The translations under genes were made by a program, and so were the position numbers. The notes beneath the pieces were generated by a model. The model did no database searches. It saw only the letters and a list, made by a program, of their open reading frames with translations, and was not told the origin of the DNA. A stretch of 7,809 nucleotides of DNA. Source: CAIUGU01 sp040080215 (GTDB lineage: Bacteria; Pseudomonadota; Gammaproteobacteria; Steroidobacterales; Steroidobacteraceae). The stretch lies in NCBI GenBank assembly GCA_040080215.1, contig JBEBIT010000105.1:1-7809 (forward strand), written 5' to 3'. Positions 1-5,430 of the stretch are shown piece by piece (the stretch's first letter is position 1; every line of letters starts with the position of its first letter).

Positions 1-933
1 ACCCCATGACTCGCTCGGCGATCTGACGCCGGTCGAGTACGCACTCACCGCCAGAAACTCTAGTTTAGAACTGTCGCCTTGACGGGGGAGCTTACGAACA
101 GGGCTGAGATACCCCAGCGTCGAGTGCCTCCGGGTCGGATTGTAGAACGTCTCGATGTAGTCGAAGACATCCGCCCTGGCCTCATCCCGTGTTCGGTAGA
201 CCTTCCTCGCGGTCCGTTCGGTCTTCAGCGACGAGAAGAAGCTCTCCATTGCCGAGTTGTCCCAGACGTTGCCTGACCGGCTCATGCTGCACGTGATGCC
301 CAGGTCCTTCAGCAGCCGCTGGAACGACTCGCTGGTGTACTGGCTGCCACGATCCGAGTGATGCATCAGCGCTTCGGGCTTGCCCCGTCGCCATAGCGCC
401 ATCATCAACGCATCAGTCACCAGTTGTGCCGTCATGCCCTGGCTCATCGACCAGCCCACCGCCCGGCGGGAGTACAGATCCAGTACGACCGCAACGTACA
501 GCCAGCCTTCTGCCGTCCACAGGTACGTGAAGTCAGCGACCCACTTCTGGTTCGGCGCCGACGCCTCGAACTGCCGGTCCAGCACGTTCTGGGCGATCGC
601 AGACACTGGTCTTTCGCCTTGATCCACCGGTAAGCCGCGCCGCTTCGGACGCGCCCTGAACGCCTGCAAGTGCATCAACCGTTCGATCCGGTGCAGGCCG
701 CAGCAAGTACCGTCTGCCAGCACATCCCGCCACACCCGGCGTGCACCGTAGGTCCGGTCGCTGCCGATGAAGCTCTGCCGAACCTGAGCACCGATCCGTT
801 CGTCATCCCGTGATCGCTGACTGGGTGCGCGGGTCAGCCAGGCATAGAACCCGCTGCGTGACACATCGAGGGACTTGCACGTCATGCCAACCGGCCAGAT
901 CCCCCGATGCTTCGCCACGAAGCCGAACTTCAC
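1..933 (-). CDS. IS3-family transposase OrfB (DDE integrase domain), no stop in window
   Basis: This is the catalytic half of the IS3-family transposase, which cuts and joins IS ends. The frame is open without a stop from the GTG at 933 to base 1. It overlaps the orfA stop by 4 bases in the -1 frame, so it is probably made mainly as an OrfAB fusion by frameshifting at 963-969. Numbering from the GTG, the rve-type DDE triad is visible: D134 in VADFTYL, D194 in HHSDRGSQY and E230 in NSAMESFFSSLK. The D-E gap is 35 residues and a Lys lies 7 after the Glu. The usual C-terminal RRHSTLGYLSPV follows at about 268-279. IS-A ends at codon 285, so the frame runs on into flanking IS-B DNA for at least 26 codons and the stop must be supplied from outside. 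Short internal ATG frames here are only pieces of this gene. Confidence 0.9.
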   Translation of the reverse strand, partial: MKFGFVAKHRGIWPVGMTCKSLDVSRSGFYAWLTRAPSQRSRDDERIGAQVRQSFIGSDRTYGARRVWRDVLADGTCCGLHRIERLMHLQAFRARPKRRGLPVDQGERPVSAIAQNVLDRQFEASAPNQKWVADFTYLWTAEGWLYVAVVLDLYSRRAVGWSMSQGMTAQLVTDALMMALWRRGKPEALMHHSDRGSQYTSESFQRLLKDLGITCSMSRSGNVWDNSAMESFFSSLKTERTARKVYRTRDEARADVFDYIETFYNPTRRHSTLGYLSPVRKLPRQGDSSKLEFLAVSAYSTGVRSPSESWG

Positions 934-1223
934 GTCGACTCCTTGGCGAACCAGGCCGCGGCTTTTTTTAGGATGTCGCGCTCCATCTTGAGCTTGGCGA
1001 CTTCCTTCCTCAGGGCAGCGATCTCCGCCTGCTCGGCCTTCATCTGACCGTGACCCGGAAAGGCCTGAACAGGATCTGTCGACAGCTCCCTGACCCACTT
1101 GCGCAGCACGTTCTCGTGCAGACCCAGATCCCGAGCTGCCTGCGCAACCGAGACGCCCCGATCCCGAACCAGCTTTACCGCCTCAACCTTGAACTCTCTC
1201 GTGAATACCCTTCGCGTTGCCAT
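930..1223 (-). CDS. IS3-family transposase OrfA (HTH and leucine zipper)
   Basis: A 97-residue DNA-binding subunit of the IS-A transposase. Residues 1-50 hold the HTH_Tnp_1-type fold: FTREFKVEAVKLV, then VSVAQAARDLGL and VLRKWVREL. Residues about 62-90 form a heptad-patterned coiled coil (ALRKEVAKLKMERDILKKA) used for oligomerisation. The protein ends FAKEST, as is common in this family. The ATG at 1223 follows a purine-rich GGAGGTGGCAG stretch that serves as ribosome site. The same transcript yields OrfAB by -1 frameshifting near the end of this gene. OrfA alone usually acts as end-binding regulator. Length and motifs are normal and nothing appears broken. Confidence 0.92.
   Translation of the reverse strand: MATRRVFTREFKVEAVKLVRDRGVSVAQAARDLGLHENVLRKWVRELSTDPVQAFPGHGQMKAEQAEIAALRKEVAKLKMERDILKKAAAWFAKEST
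963..969 (-). promoter_or_regulatory. Programmed -1 frameshift slippery run (A7) joining orfA and orfB
   Basis: On the minus strand the orfA codons CTA AAA AAA GCC contain A7 followed by G. Slipping back one base gives AGC CGC GGC CTG, which enters the orfB frame (S-R-G-L-V-R-Q-G-V-D-V-K-F) without a stop and leads directly into the OrfB N-terminus. This is the standard IS3-family device for making OrfAB. A stimulatory downstream RNA structure was not worked out. Confidence 0.75.
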
Positions 1224-1284
1224 CTGCCACCTCCAGTCTCATCATCCACCTTATCCAGGTGTCTGTGAAACCGGCAGCAGGCCA

Positions 1285-1336
1285 CCTTGAACTCATCGCT
1301 GTACTTGTATGTCGTTCTCGGTCCCGGTCTTGGCAT
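1285..1336 (-). pseudogene. N-terminal remnant of IS-B transposase OrfA
   Basis: From the ATG at 1336 the minus strand encodes MPRPGPRTTYKYSDEFK, then runs into IS-A at 1284. The Y-S-D-E-F-K motif is typical of the start of the HTH-containing OrfA of IS3-family elements, just before the first recognition helices. AGGAG lies about 10 bases upstream of the ATG. Only 17 codons survive here and the gene cannot make a working transposase. The rest should lie to the left of IS-A (bases 1-79 and beyond), but that stretch has an in-frame stop after a few codons. Family assignment rests on the short motif and is moderately sure. Confidence 0.55.
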
Positions 1337-1376
1337 GTTCTGGGCACTCCTGATGGTTAGATCAGGGTGTCCACCA

Positions 1377-1418
1377 AACCGAAGGAACTATCCCGTCCCC
1401 TTCAGCGAATTGTTAGCC
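1377..1418 (-). repeat. Truncated attC site of the GST cassette
   Basis: On the minus strand GGCTAAC at 1418-1412 matches the inverse core RYYYAAC that begins an attC, and its TAA is the stop codon of the upstream gene. The following TTCGCTG could be the L'' box, but no matching L' box (CAGCGAA) and no GTTRRRY core follows. The sequence meets the presumed IS-B end at 1376 about 35 bases in. The site is read as an attC cut by IS-B, which would prevent normal excision of the cassette. It is less certain than the two complete sites because only one arm remains. Confidence 0.5.
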
Positions 1419-2051
1419 GCTGGCCGCTGGAACCCCAGGCCCAGCCGGCGGATATTTCAGAAACTCGGGCGTCTCTTCCATGCGTGCTGACAGCGCAACC
1501 AAACCCGGATGATTCGCTGCCGGTACTACAGCTGCAAGCATGGATTGTGTGAACTGCCACGCGACCGCGGCTGTAATGACTGCCTGACTCCGTGACTGCG
1601 CGAACCCAAACGCGCTTGCCTGAACCTCTTGCTCCAAACCCGCATACGCCGCCAACAACTGACCTGTGACCCGCGCAAGCCATGGCTCGTACTGAGCCTC
1701 CGCGGGCCGAAGATTGCGCTCATAGACAATCTGGACACTCTTCTCACAAGCCGCTAACGCCAGGCTGACCGCACGCATTTCTTGCTGCATAAGAAATGGG
1801 CTCCGCGACCACAGCGAACGGCCCCCAGCCTTTGTCGCCTCTATAAATTGCAGAATCAGCGATGAATCCATCAGGACTGTACCGTCATCGCAAACCAATG
1901 ACGGTGCCTTAACCACCGGATTTATGCTCTGGAACTTCTCAAACGTACTGAAAACGGAAACTGCTTCGTGCTTAAACGGAACATCGAGAAATTCCAGAGC
2001 GATCGCCACACGCCTTACGTAAGGCGAATCGAGCATTCCGATTAGTCGCAT
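1413..2051 (-). CDS. Glutathione S-transferase-like protein (gene cassette)
   Basis: Predicted cytosolic GST of about 212 residues, the usual size for the family. Such enzymes conjugate or reduce substrates with glutathione; the substrate here is unknown. The N-terminal thioredoxin-like domain is clear: MRLIGMLDSPYVRRVAIALE opens the first strand and helix, with Ser-Pro-Tyr where the catalytic Ser/Cys usually lies. NPVVKAPSLV carries the cis-proline, and LMDSSLILQFIE is the glutathione-binding Asp/Ser-Ser turn. The rest is the all-helical C-terminal domain. The start at 2051 is preferred over an in-frame ATG at 2063 because GGAGAGAG sits just upstream of it and GSTs of this type begin at that Met. 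The stop lies inside the attC inverse core at 1412-1418. The gene fills an integron cassette and has no evident promoter of its own. Confidence 0.8.
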   Translation of the reverse strand: MRLIGMLDSPYVRRVAIALEFLDVPFKHEAVSVFSTFEKFQSINPVVKAPSLVCDDGTVLMDSSLILQFIEATKAGGRSLWSRSPFLMQQEMRAVSLALAACEKSVQIVYERNLRPAEAQYEPWLARVTGQLLAAYAGLEQEVQASAFGFAQSRSQAVITAAVAWQFTQSMLAAVVPAANHPGLVALSARMEETPEFLKYPPAGPGVPAASG

Positions 2052-2067
2052 CACTCTCTCCATAGGC

Positions 2068-2170
2068 GGCTAACGACCGCGCTCACCGGCACGGCGCGGG
2101 CTGGCGCGCCTATTGCGGATGCAAGCGGCGTGACGGCCGAGGCGTGTCCGTGTGGAGCGCATGGTTAGAT
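2068..2170 (-). repeat. attC recombination site (103 bp) between the membrane-protein and GST cassettes
   Basis: On the minus strand it starts ATCTAAC (2170-2164, RYYYAAC) and ends GTTAGCC (2074-2068), close to the GTTRRRY core. Next to these are pairing boxes GCGCTC near the start and GAGCGC near the end, as needed for the folded bottom-strand attC. The GC-rich centre has scattered complementary stretches. The first core holds the stop codon of the preceding gene and the last core lies about 5 bases before the 2063 ATG of the next, which is ordinary cassette spacing. The last core has C in place of the third R. Confidence 0.75.
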
Positions 2171-2575
2171 GGTTCTGTTCCGATGGATCACGTAGCCAAC
2201 CGCACATGAGATGAAAGACGTAATAAACATTGAGTGAACGACAATGCTGACGACCAAGTACGGCCAATCGAACGAGCGGAGCCACGGCAACTGGGCCAAG
2301 GCACTAGCGTACAGAACGGTGATTGGCATAAGAAGCCAAACCAAGTTAGATGGCGCTCTCATCAAGCGCGGCACGACGTAACCGTAGGCGAGGAAGGCGA
2401 GACCAGACGCAGGGATGCCGATGTAGGTCCCAATATCGGTGCCGCCAAGTTGGCGATTACTAACGGTTGGTAAGAGCAGGCGAAAAAGCGCTTGAATTCC
2501 GGCACCAAGAACGAGCGCGAATGCCATCGCTGCGGCGACGATGATCAGATTGCATAGGTTCCGTCTCATCGCCAT
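2165..2575 (-). CDS. Small four-helix membrane protein of unknown function (gene cassette)
   Basis: A 136-residue hydrophobic protein that I do not recognise. Four likely membrane spans are seen at about residues 9-33, 50-70, 78-98 and 104-131. A basic N-terminus (MAMRRN) and a basic tail (HRNRTI) suggest both ends are cytoplasmic. No catalytic or metal-binding motif stands out. It could be a small inner-membrane protein of the kind common in integron cassettes. The ATG at 2575 lies inside the core site of the upstream attC; a second ATG at 2569 is equally possible, and neither has a strong ribosome site. The stop falls in the next attC (TAA of ATCTAAC). Expression must come from an upstream array promoter or from translational coupling. 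Confidence 0.65.
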   Translation of the reverse strand: MAMRRNLCNLIIVAAAMAFALVLGAGIQALFRLLLPTVSNRQLGGTDIGTYIGIPASGLAFLAYGYVVPRLMRAPSNLVWLLMPITVLYASALAQLPWLRSFDWPYLVVSIVVHSMFITSFISCAVGYVIHRNRTI

Positions 2576-2633
2576 CTAACGCTGCCGCTTAGGTGCGCGC
2601 GTTTCGCGCGTCACTTACAGCGGCTTGTTGGGC
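2574..2633 (-). repeat. attC recombination site (60 bp) between the DUF7079-like and membrane-protein cassettes
   Basis: A textbook attC. The minus strand reads GCCCAAC (2633-2627) at the start and GTTAGAT (2580-2574) at the end, matching RYYYAAC and GTTRRRY. The inner boxes GCCGCT and AGCGGC pair, and the centre folds as GCGCG-AAA-CGCGC. The recombination point would be between G and TT of GTTAGAT. The preceding gene reads through the first core and well into the stem, so its last 14 residues are encoded by attC. Confidence 0.9.
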
Positions 2634-2990
2634 GAGGCTATCTTGGTCGAGATGAGCGCGAACCCTCCTCCAAGAAGAACTGATCTCTCGAACCACGGCG
2701 GAATCGCCTGTGAAGGTCAGCTCTCGTTCAGAACCGACCAGTATTTTGATCCTCTCGACAAGCCATTGATCCGGCCATCCTTCCCAGACCCCCGCAACGC
2801 TGCGCAGATTGTCTTCGAGTACGGGATAGACCTCGTGCCATAGAATTTGCTCAGCTTCAGCGAAAGTGTATCCATCCTCTGCGATGACGCGAGCGATGTG
2901 CTTGTAATCGTGATCGTCGATCGCTGTGTCGAGGAAGAGCCCTGACAACGCTCGCCACAACTTTATGCGATGTTCCGGAGTGTTCTTCAT
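2589..2990 (-). CDS. DUF7079-like protein of unknown function (gene cassette)
   Basis: A 133-residue soluble protein. The pattern LWRALSGLFLDT, IARVIAEDGYTFAEAEQILWHEVYPVL, then NLRSVAGVWEGW matches what I recall of the DUF7079 family, small acidic proteins found singly and in integron arrays; their function is unknown. The recall is from sequence pattern only. The ATG at 2990 is chosen because homologous sequence starts there; a TTG at 3008 in the same frame lies inside the core site GTTGGGC and adds six unlikely residues. No good ribosome site is seen. The stop at 2589 is deep in the attC, so the tail from Ala-Gln-Gln onward is attC-encoded and probably not part of the fold. It is the first cassette of the visible array. 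Confidence 0.7.
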   Translation of the reverse strand: MKNTPEHRIKLWRALSGLFLDTAIDDHDYKHIARVIAEDGYTFAEAEQILWHEVYPVLEDNLRSVAGVWEGWPDQWLVERIKILVGSERELTFTGDSAVVREISSSWRRVRAHLDQDSLAQQAAVSDARNART

Positions 2991-3002
2991 TCTGTCGTAG
3001 GC

Positions 3003-3009
3003 GCCCAAC
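3003..3009 (-). repeat. Orphan integron core site, candidate attI or remnant attC end
   Basis: The minus strand reads GTTGGGC, an exact match to the GTTRRRY core, at the start of the first cassette. If this were the end of an attC, a partner RYYYAAC with pairing boxes should lie some 50-130 bases further right. The nearest candidate (AGCCAAC at 3094-3088) fails the consensus and has no pairing box. The flanking 3010-3060 is AT-rich and unstructured, as in attI sites. No integron integrase gene follows to the right, so this may be an attI left without its integrase, or a degraded attC. Confidence 0.45.
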
Positions 3010-3441
3010 TATTAGTAGATGCATTAAATTCGTGATTAAAGGCGCGGTTCATTCGTCTAATCTGCCTGAGGGTATGTGAATCAGCAAGTTGGCTTTGCCT
3101 CGTGCATAATTCTCCGGCGCGTGACCAAGGAATGGCTGCGTCGCACCAGTCTTTCGCCCCAGGACGGAGGGCCCGACTCAAGGAATAGACATGCCATGGG
3201 AGGCCCTCATCTGTTTGACCAGCCTGTGACTGGTCGAATTTGAGTCGTCCAACCCAGAGCGTCCACCTGAGAAAGCTCGCGAACGAAAATCCGTCTTAGT
3301 TTCGACCAAATTCGGCGCTAACGACGCTCCTGCTTGCCCGAGTAACTGGCCAAATACCCGACAAACTCGGCGTTCCGGCCGGGCCCAGGCGGTTCTACAT
3401 TGGATGCCGTCAGCAGAGGCAGGCAGTCCAGGCCATCGCAT
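3010..3441. other. Gene-free spacer between cassette array and mobilization block
   Basis: I recognise no gene in these 432 bases on either strand; the short frames have no family motifs or ribosome sites. The stretch contains the motif TTYGACCA three times: 3214-3221, inverted at 3231-3238, and 3301-3308. The first two form a hairpin, GACCAG-CCTGTGA-CTGGTC at 3217-3235. An 11-base near-repeat, CAAATTCGGCG at 3307-3317 and CAAACTCGGCG at 3362-3372, lies closer to the HTH gene. These look like protein-binding sites for control of that gene or for recombination. No strong sigma70 promoter was identified. Confidence 0.4.
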
Positions 3442-3723
3442 ATGACCGAGCGCGATATCTATTCGATCGACGAGGCACGGGAGCGGTTAGGCGGCATTTC
3501 GCGTAGCAGCATTTACCAGATCCTGCACACGGGGGAACTCGCCAGCATTGTCATTGGCAGTCGTCGCTTCATCCCCGCTGCGGCGATTGCGAGGCTCATC
3601 GCCAACTCCACAACAACGACAAGCCCTGCCCTGACGGCTGCTCGCTCGCACGTGCCAACAAGACCTCCTGCGGCACTCCCATTCAAACCCGCGCTACGCA
3701 CACGACGCCAGGGCATCAGGTAA
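3442..3723 (+). CDS. Excisionase/AlpA-like helix-turn-helix protein
   Basis: A 93-residue predicted DNA-binding protein. Residues about 6-50 follow the winged MerR/excisionase pattern (HTH_17): YSIDEARERLGGISRSSIYQ gives the first two helices, and GELASIVIGSRRFIP is the wing with the usual Ser-Arg-Arg-Phe before the last helix. The basic, Thr/Ala/Pro-rich tail after residue 54 looks unstructured. Proteins of this type in integrative elements direct excision or activate integrase and mobilization genes. Here it stands beside the presumed oriT and mob genes, 2.6 kb from the integrase end. The ATG at 3442 is preferred to in-frame codons upstream because the domain begins there. A hairpin follows directly after its stop. 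Confidence 0.75.
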   Translation: MTERDIYSIDEARERLGGISRSSIYQILHTGELASIVIGSRRFIPAAAIARLIANSTTTTSPALTAARSHVPTRPPAALPFKPALRTRRQGIR

Positions 3724-3741
3724 GGTATGGCAGACCATGCC
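3724..3741. other. Hairpin just after the HTH gene stop
   Basis: GGTATGG-CAGA-CCATGCC makes a 7-bp stem (one T-G wobble) with a 4-base loop, starting one base after the TAA. There is no T-run on the plus strand, so a simple intrinsic terminator is doubtful. It may belong to the origin-of-transfer region that follows. Confidence 0.35.
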
Positions 3742-3784
3742 CACCAGACTTGCGACGAGTTCGCGTTAGCGGATCGGATTTCAA

Positions 3785-3820
3785 TACAAGGCAGGATAGC
3801 GAAGTGTCCGCCTTCTGCTG
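3785..3820 (-). other. oriT: Candidate origin of transfer (oriT) with RP4-like nick site
   Basis: The minus strand carries ACTTCGCTATCCTGCC (3806-3791). It contains the MOBP nick consensus YATCCTG|Y and, from memory, differs from the RP4 nic region (ACTTCACCTATCCTGCC) by one substitution and one missing base. The nick would fall between 3792 and 3791. Directly on the 5' side of the nick on that strand is an inverted repeat: AGCGAAG (3798-3804) pairs with CTTCTGCT (3812-3819) with one bulged T. Relaxases of this class usually have an inverted repeat in this position. The site lies immediately upstream of the mobC-like and relaxase genes. With this polarity the HTH gene and then the cassette side would enter the recipient first, and the mob genes last. 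Confidence 0.65.
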
Positions 3821-3821
3821 C

Positions 3822-4394
3822 ATGAATGGCGTGGCCCTCATGCGCAGCGATCGCACCCTGCCGCACCTCCTGGCCATCACGGCGCGTCCGTCCCAGGACG
3901 AGAAGCAACGCTTTGCGGCGTTGGCCGCGAGTCGTCAACTGTCCGAGTCCGCGCTCGCACTGATCGCCATACGGGCGCTGCTGGACTCACACCCTTCGCA
4001 GGAACAAGGGAAGCCGCCTACCAAGCGGGAACCCGCCGCAGACCGCATCACGATCCGGTTGCGACCCGGCGACAGGCGAGCCATCAACGAGCGAGCTGCT
4101 CGTCGTGGGTTGAAAGCCTCTGCGTATCTGGCTGGGCTCGTCCGTGCCCACATCGCAGCGAATCCACCGCTGGCCGCCGACGAGCTCGCGGCAGTCAAGC
4201 ACGCGGTCGCCGTCCTTGCCGCCTTGGGGCGGCTGCTGGCTCAGGTTTCGCGCGGTGCGCTTCAGGCGGGTACCCCGCCAACGGAGCTTCTGCATAGCCT
4301 CAACCAGACCCGGACGGTGGTCGCTGCGCTTGAGCAGAGAACGTCTGCCCTGGCGAGGGCAGCCCTCATGAGCTGGGAAAGCCGCTATGACTAG
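3822..4394 (+). CDS. MobC-like relaxosome accessory protein
   Basis: About 190 residues. The central part (ADRITIRLRPGDRRAINERAARRGLKASAYLAGLVRAHI in sense, about residues 73-111) has the strand-helix-helix pattern of ribbon-helix-helix DNA-binding proteins. It is followed by an Ala/Leu-rich helical segment with LGRLLAQVSRGAL, reminiscent of the LGxNLNQIAR segment of MobC. Such proteins bind oriT and help the relaxase open the strands. An N-terminal segment (PSQDEKQRFAALAASRQLSESALALIAIRALL) may be a second, similar module. The start is uncertain: ATG at 3822 and ATG at 3840 are possible, neither with a clear ribosome site; a TTG at 3750 would put the oriT inside the gene and is rejected. The end overlaps the relaxase start by 8 bp, implying translational coupling. 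Confidence 0.7.
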   Translation: MNGVALMRSDRTLPHLLAITARPSQDEKQRFAALAASRQLSESALALIAIRALLDSHPSQEQGKPPTKREPAADRITIRLRPGDRRAINERAARRGLKASAYLAGLVRAHIAANPPLAADELAAVKHAVAVLAALGRLLAQVSRGALQAGTPPTELLHSLNQTRTVVAALEQRTSALARAALMSWESRYD

Positions 4395-5418
4395 CAGACC
4401 CTTTCGGATGCCCGCAGCGGGTCAGATTGCCTTCGACATCTTCAGCGTCGGCCGGCCAGGTCCCAAGACATCCGGGGGCTTCAGTCGGGCTCAAATTGAA
4501 CAGATCGCCCGCACCGTCAGGCGAACGCCCGAGGTCATGGTCAAGGTCACCGGCGGCGGCGCGAGTTCCGGCACCGTCTCAGCTCACCTGAACTACATCA
4601 GTCGCCAGGGTGAACTGGAGATTGAAACCGACGAGGGGGACCTTATCGGCAAGGACGGCCAGAAGCCGCTGCTGAAAGACTGGCACCTCGAACTGTCGGC
4701 GGGCCAATACCGGGGGCTGCGGGACGGACACCGGAGCGCCCGCAAGATCAAGCTGGTTCACAACATTGTGCTGTCCATGCCGGCGCCCACGCCGCCGGGC
4801 AAGGTGTTGGCCGCTGCAAGGCTATTCGCCCGCGAGAAGTTCGGCGGGCAGCACCGGTACGCCTTGGTGATGCACACGGATCAGCAGCACCCCCATGTGC
4901 ACATGGTCATCAAGGCTGAAAGTGAGCGTGGACGACACCTTCACATCGACAAGGCGCTGTTACGGCAGTGGCGCGATGACTTCGCCAGGACAATGCGGGA
5001 GCAAGGCGTCGCCGCCAACGCGACACCGCGTGCCATTCGGGGGCGGATCAAGGGAGGATTGCGGGATTCCATCCATCGTGCCCGCCAGCACGGCTCATCG
5101 AGTTTCATGCGCCAGCGCGTCACCACGATTGCCAGGGAGCTTGGGCAGACCGGCGCCTTCCGTGATCCAGCGCGACCCCAGCTGCTCGAAACGCGCAAGG
5201 CGGTGCTGGCCAACTGGAACCGGACCGCCGACACGCTGGACGCCCAGGGCGAAGCCACCCTTGCCGGGGAGGTTCGCCACTTTGCCCGGCATCTGCCGCC
5301 CGTACTGACCGACCGGGAAAGGCTTGCGGCTGAATTCGTGCGACATCTGCAGGAGCGCAGCGCAGGTCCCACGCCTCCCCCGAAAAAGCGGGGGCGTGAG
5401 GACGATCTCGTTCGGTAA
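4387..5418 (+). CDS. MOBP/VirD2-type relaxase (mobilization nuclease)
   Basis: A 343-residue DNA relaxase, which nicks oriT and stays linked to the 5' end of the transferred strand. Motif I is HLNYISRQG with the likely catalytic Tyr70. The HUH metal site is HTDQQHPHVHMVIKA, with H163, D165, H168, H170 and H172. VKVTGGG at about residues 52-58 precedes motif I as in related proteins. The tail after about 220 is helical and basic and ends in a Pro/Lys-rich stretch. No helicase or primase domain and no coupling protein is present, so transfer would need a type IV secretion system from another element. It is co-transcribed with the overlapping mobC-like gene and faces the nick site 0.6 kb upstream. 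The gene converges on yhaV with only 12 bp between the stops. Confidence 0.9.
   Translation: MTSRPFRMPAAGQIAFDIFSVGRPGPKTSGGFSRAQIEQIARTVRRTPEVMVKVTGGGASSGTVSAHLNYISRQGELEIETDEGDLIGKDGQKPLLKDWHLELSAGQYRGLRDGHRSARKIKLVHNIVLSMPAPTPPGKVLAAARLFAREKFGGQHRYALVMHTDQQHPHVHMVIKAESERGRHLHIDKALLRQWRDDFARTMREQGVAANATPRAIRGRIKGGLRDSIHRARQHGSSSFMRQRVTTIARELGQTGAFRDPARPQLLETRKAVLANWNRTADTLDAQGEATLAGEVRHFARHLPPVLTDRERLAAEFVRHLQERSAGPTPPPKKRGREDDLVR
5377..5394. terminator. Hairpin near the convergent relaxase/yhaV ends
   Basis: CCCCCG-AAAAAG-CGGGGG forms a 6-bp GC stem inside the last codons of the relaxase gene, 37 bases before the yhaV stop in the convergent direction. No T-run follows on either strand, so it may slow polymerase or be only a by-product of Pro/Arg codons. 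Its position between convergent genes is the only support for a terminator role. Confidence 0.2.
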
Positions 5419-5430
5419 GTTATAGGGCAA

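Larger units (their letters stand above)
80..1284 (-). mobile_element. IS-A: complete IS3-family insertion sequence (1205 bp)
   Basis: The element carries the two overlapping transposase frames of the IS3 family. On the minus strand it begins TGGCCTGCTGCC at 1284 and ends CCCCCGTCA at 80, so both ends have the family's TG...CA dinucleotides. The trinucleotide AGG (minus strand) flanks it on both sides, at 1285-1287 and 77-79, which fits the 3-bp target duplications of this family. The terminal inverted repeats are weak when compared without gaps (shared TG, a CTGT-AA block and the tips), which is the main doubt about the exact ends. The length matches the usual 1.2-1.5 kb. It has jumped into another IS3-family element. 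The frameshift signal, both orfs and the DDE residues look intact, so it may still be active. Confidence 0.7.
1..1376 (-). mobile_element. IS-B: interrupted IS3-family insertion sequence, 5' part only
   Basis: Reading on the minus strand, a plausible IS end starts at 1376 with TGGTGGACACC. It is followed by a leader with an AGGAG ribosome site and the ATG of a transposase OrfA at 1336. The coding start is cut at 1285 by IS-A. Joining base 1285 to the flank beyond IS-A, counting the AGG repeat once, gives codons for E-F-K-A-T. This is the kind of sequence expected early in an IS3-family OrfA, so bases 1-79 are inferred to be the continuation of IS-B. Beyond about five codons the joined frame hits a stop, and no frame there is recognisable, so the copy may already have been decayed. 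The 1376 end is judged from the TG dinucleotide and general resemblance to IS3-family ends; the other end is outside the window. Confidence 0.5.

Noticed and set aside
1..933. OrfB as a broken pseudogene, because only short ATG frames are seen
   Set aside because: Direct translation from the GTG at 933 is open with no stop to the window edge and has all DDE residues; it simply lacks an ATG near the start and a stop in the window.
3003..3094. A full attC between 3003 and 3094
   Set aside because: The distal AGCCAAC fails the consensus and the inner boxes do not pair.
3178..3441. Minus-strand open frame of 87 codons upstream of the HTH gene
   Set aside because: No ribosome site, no recognisable domain, and it overlaps the probable control region.
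3519..3528. ATCCTGCA inside the HTH gene as a nick site
   Set aside because: The base before ATCCTGC is G, not a pyrimidine. It lies in coding sequence with no adjacent inverted repeat, and the 3791-3799 match is better on every count.
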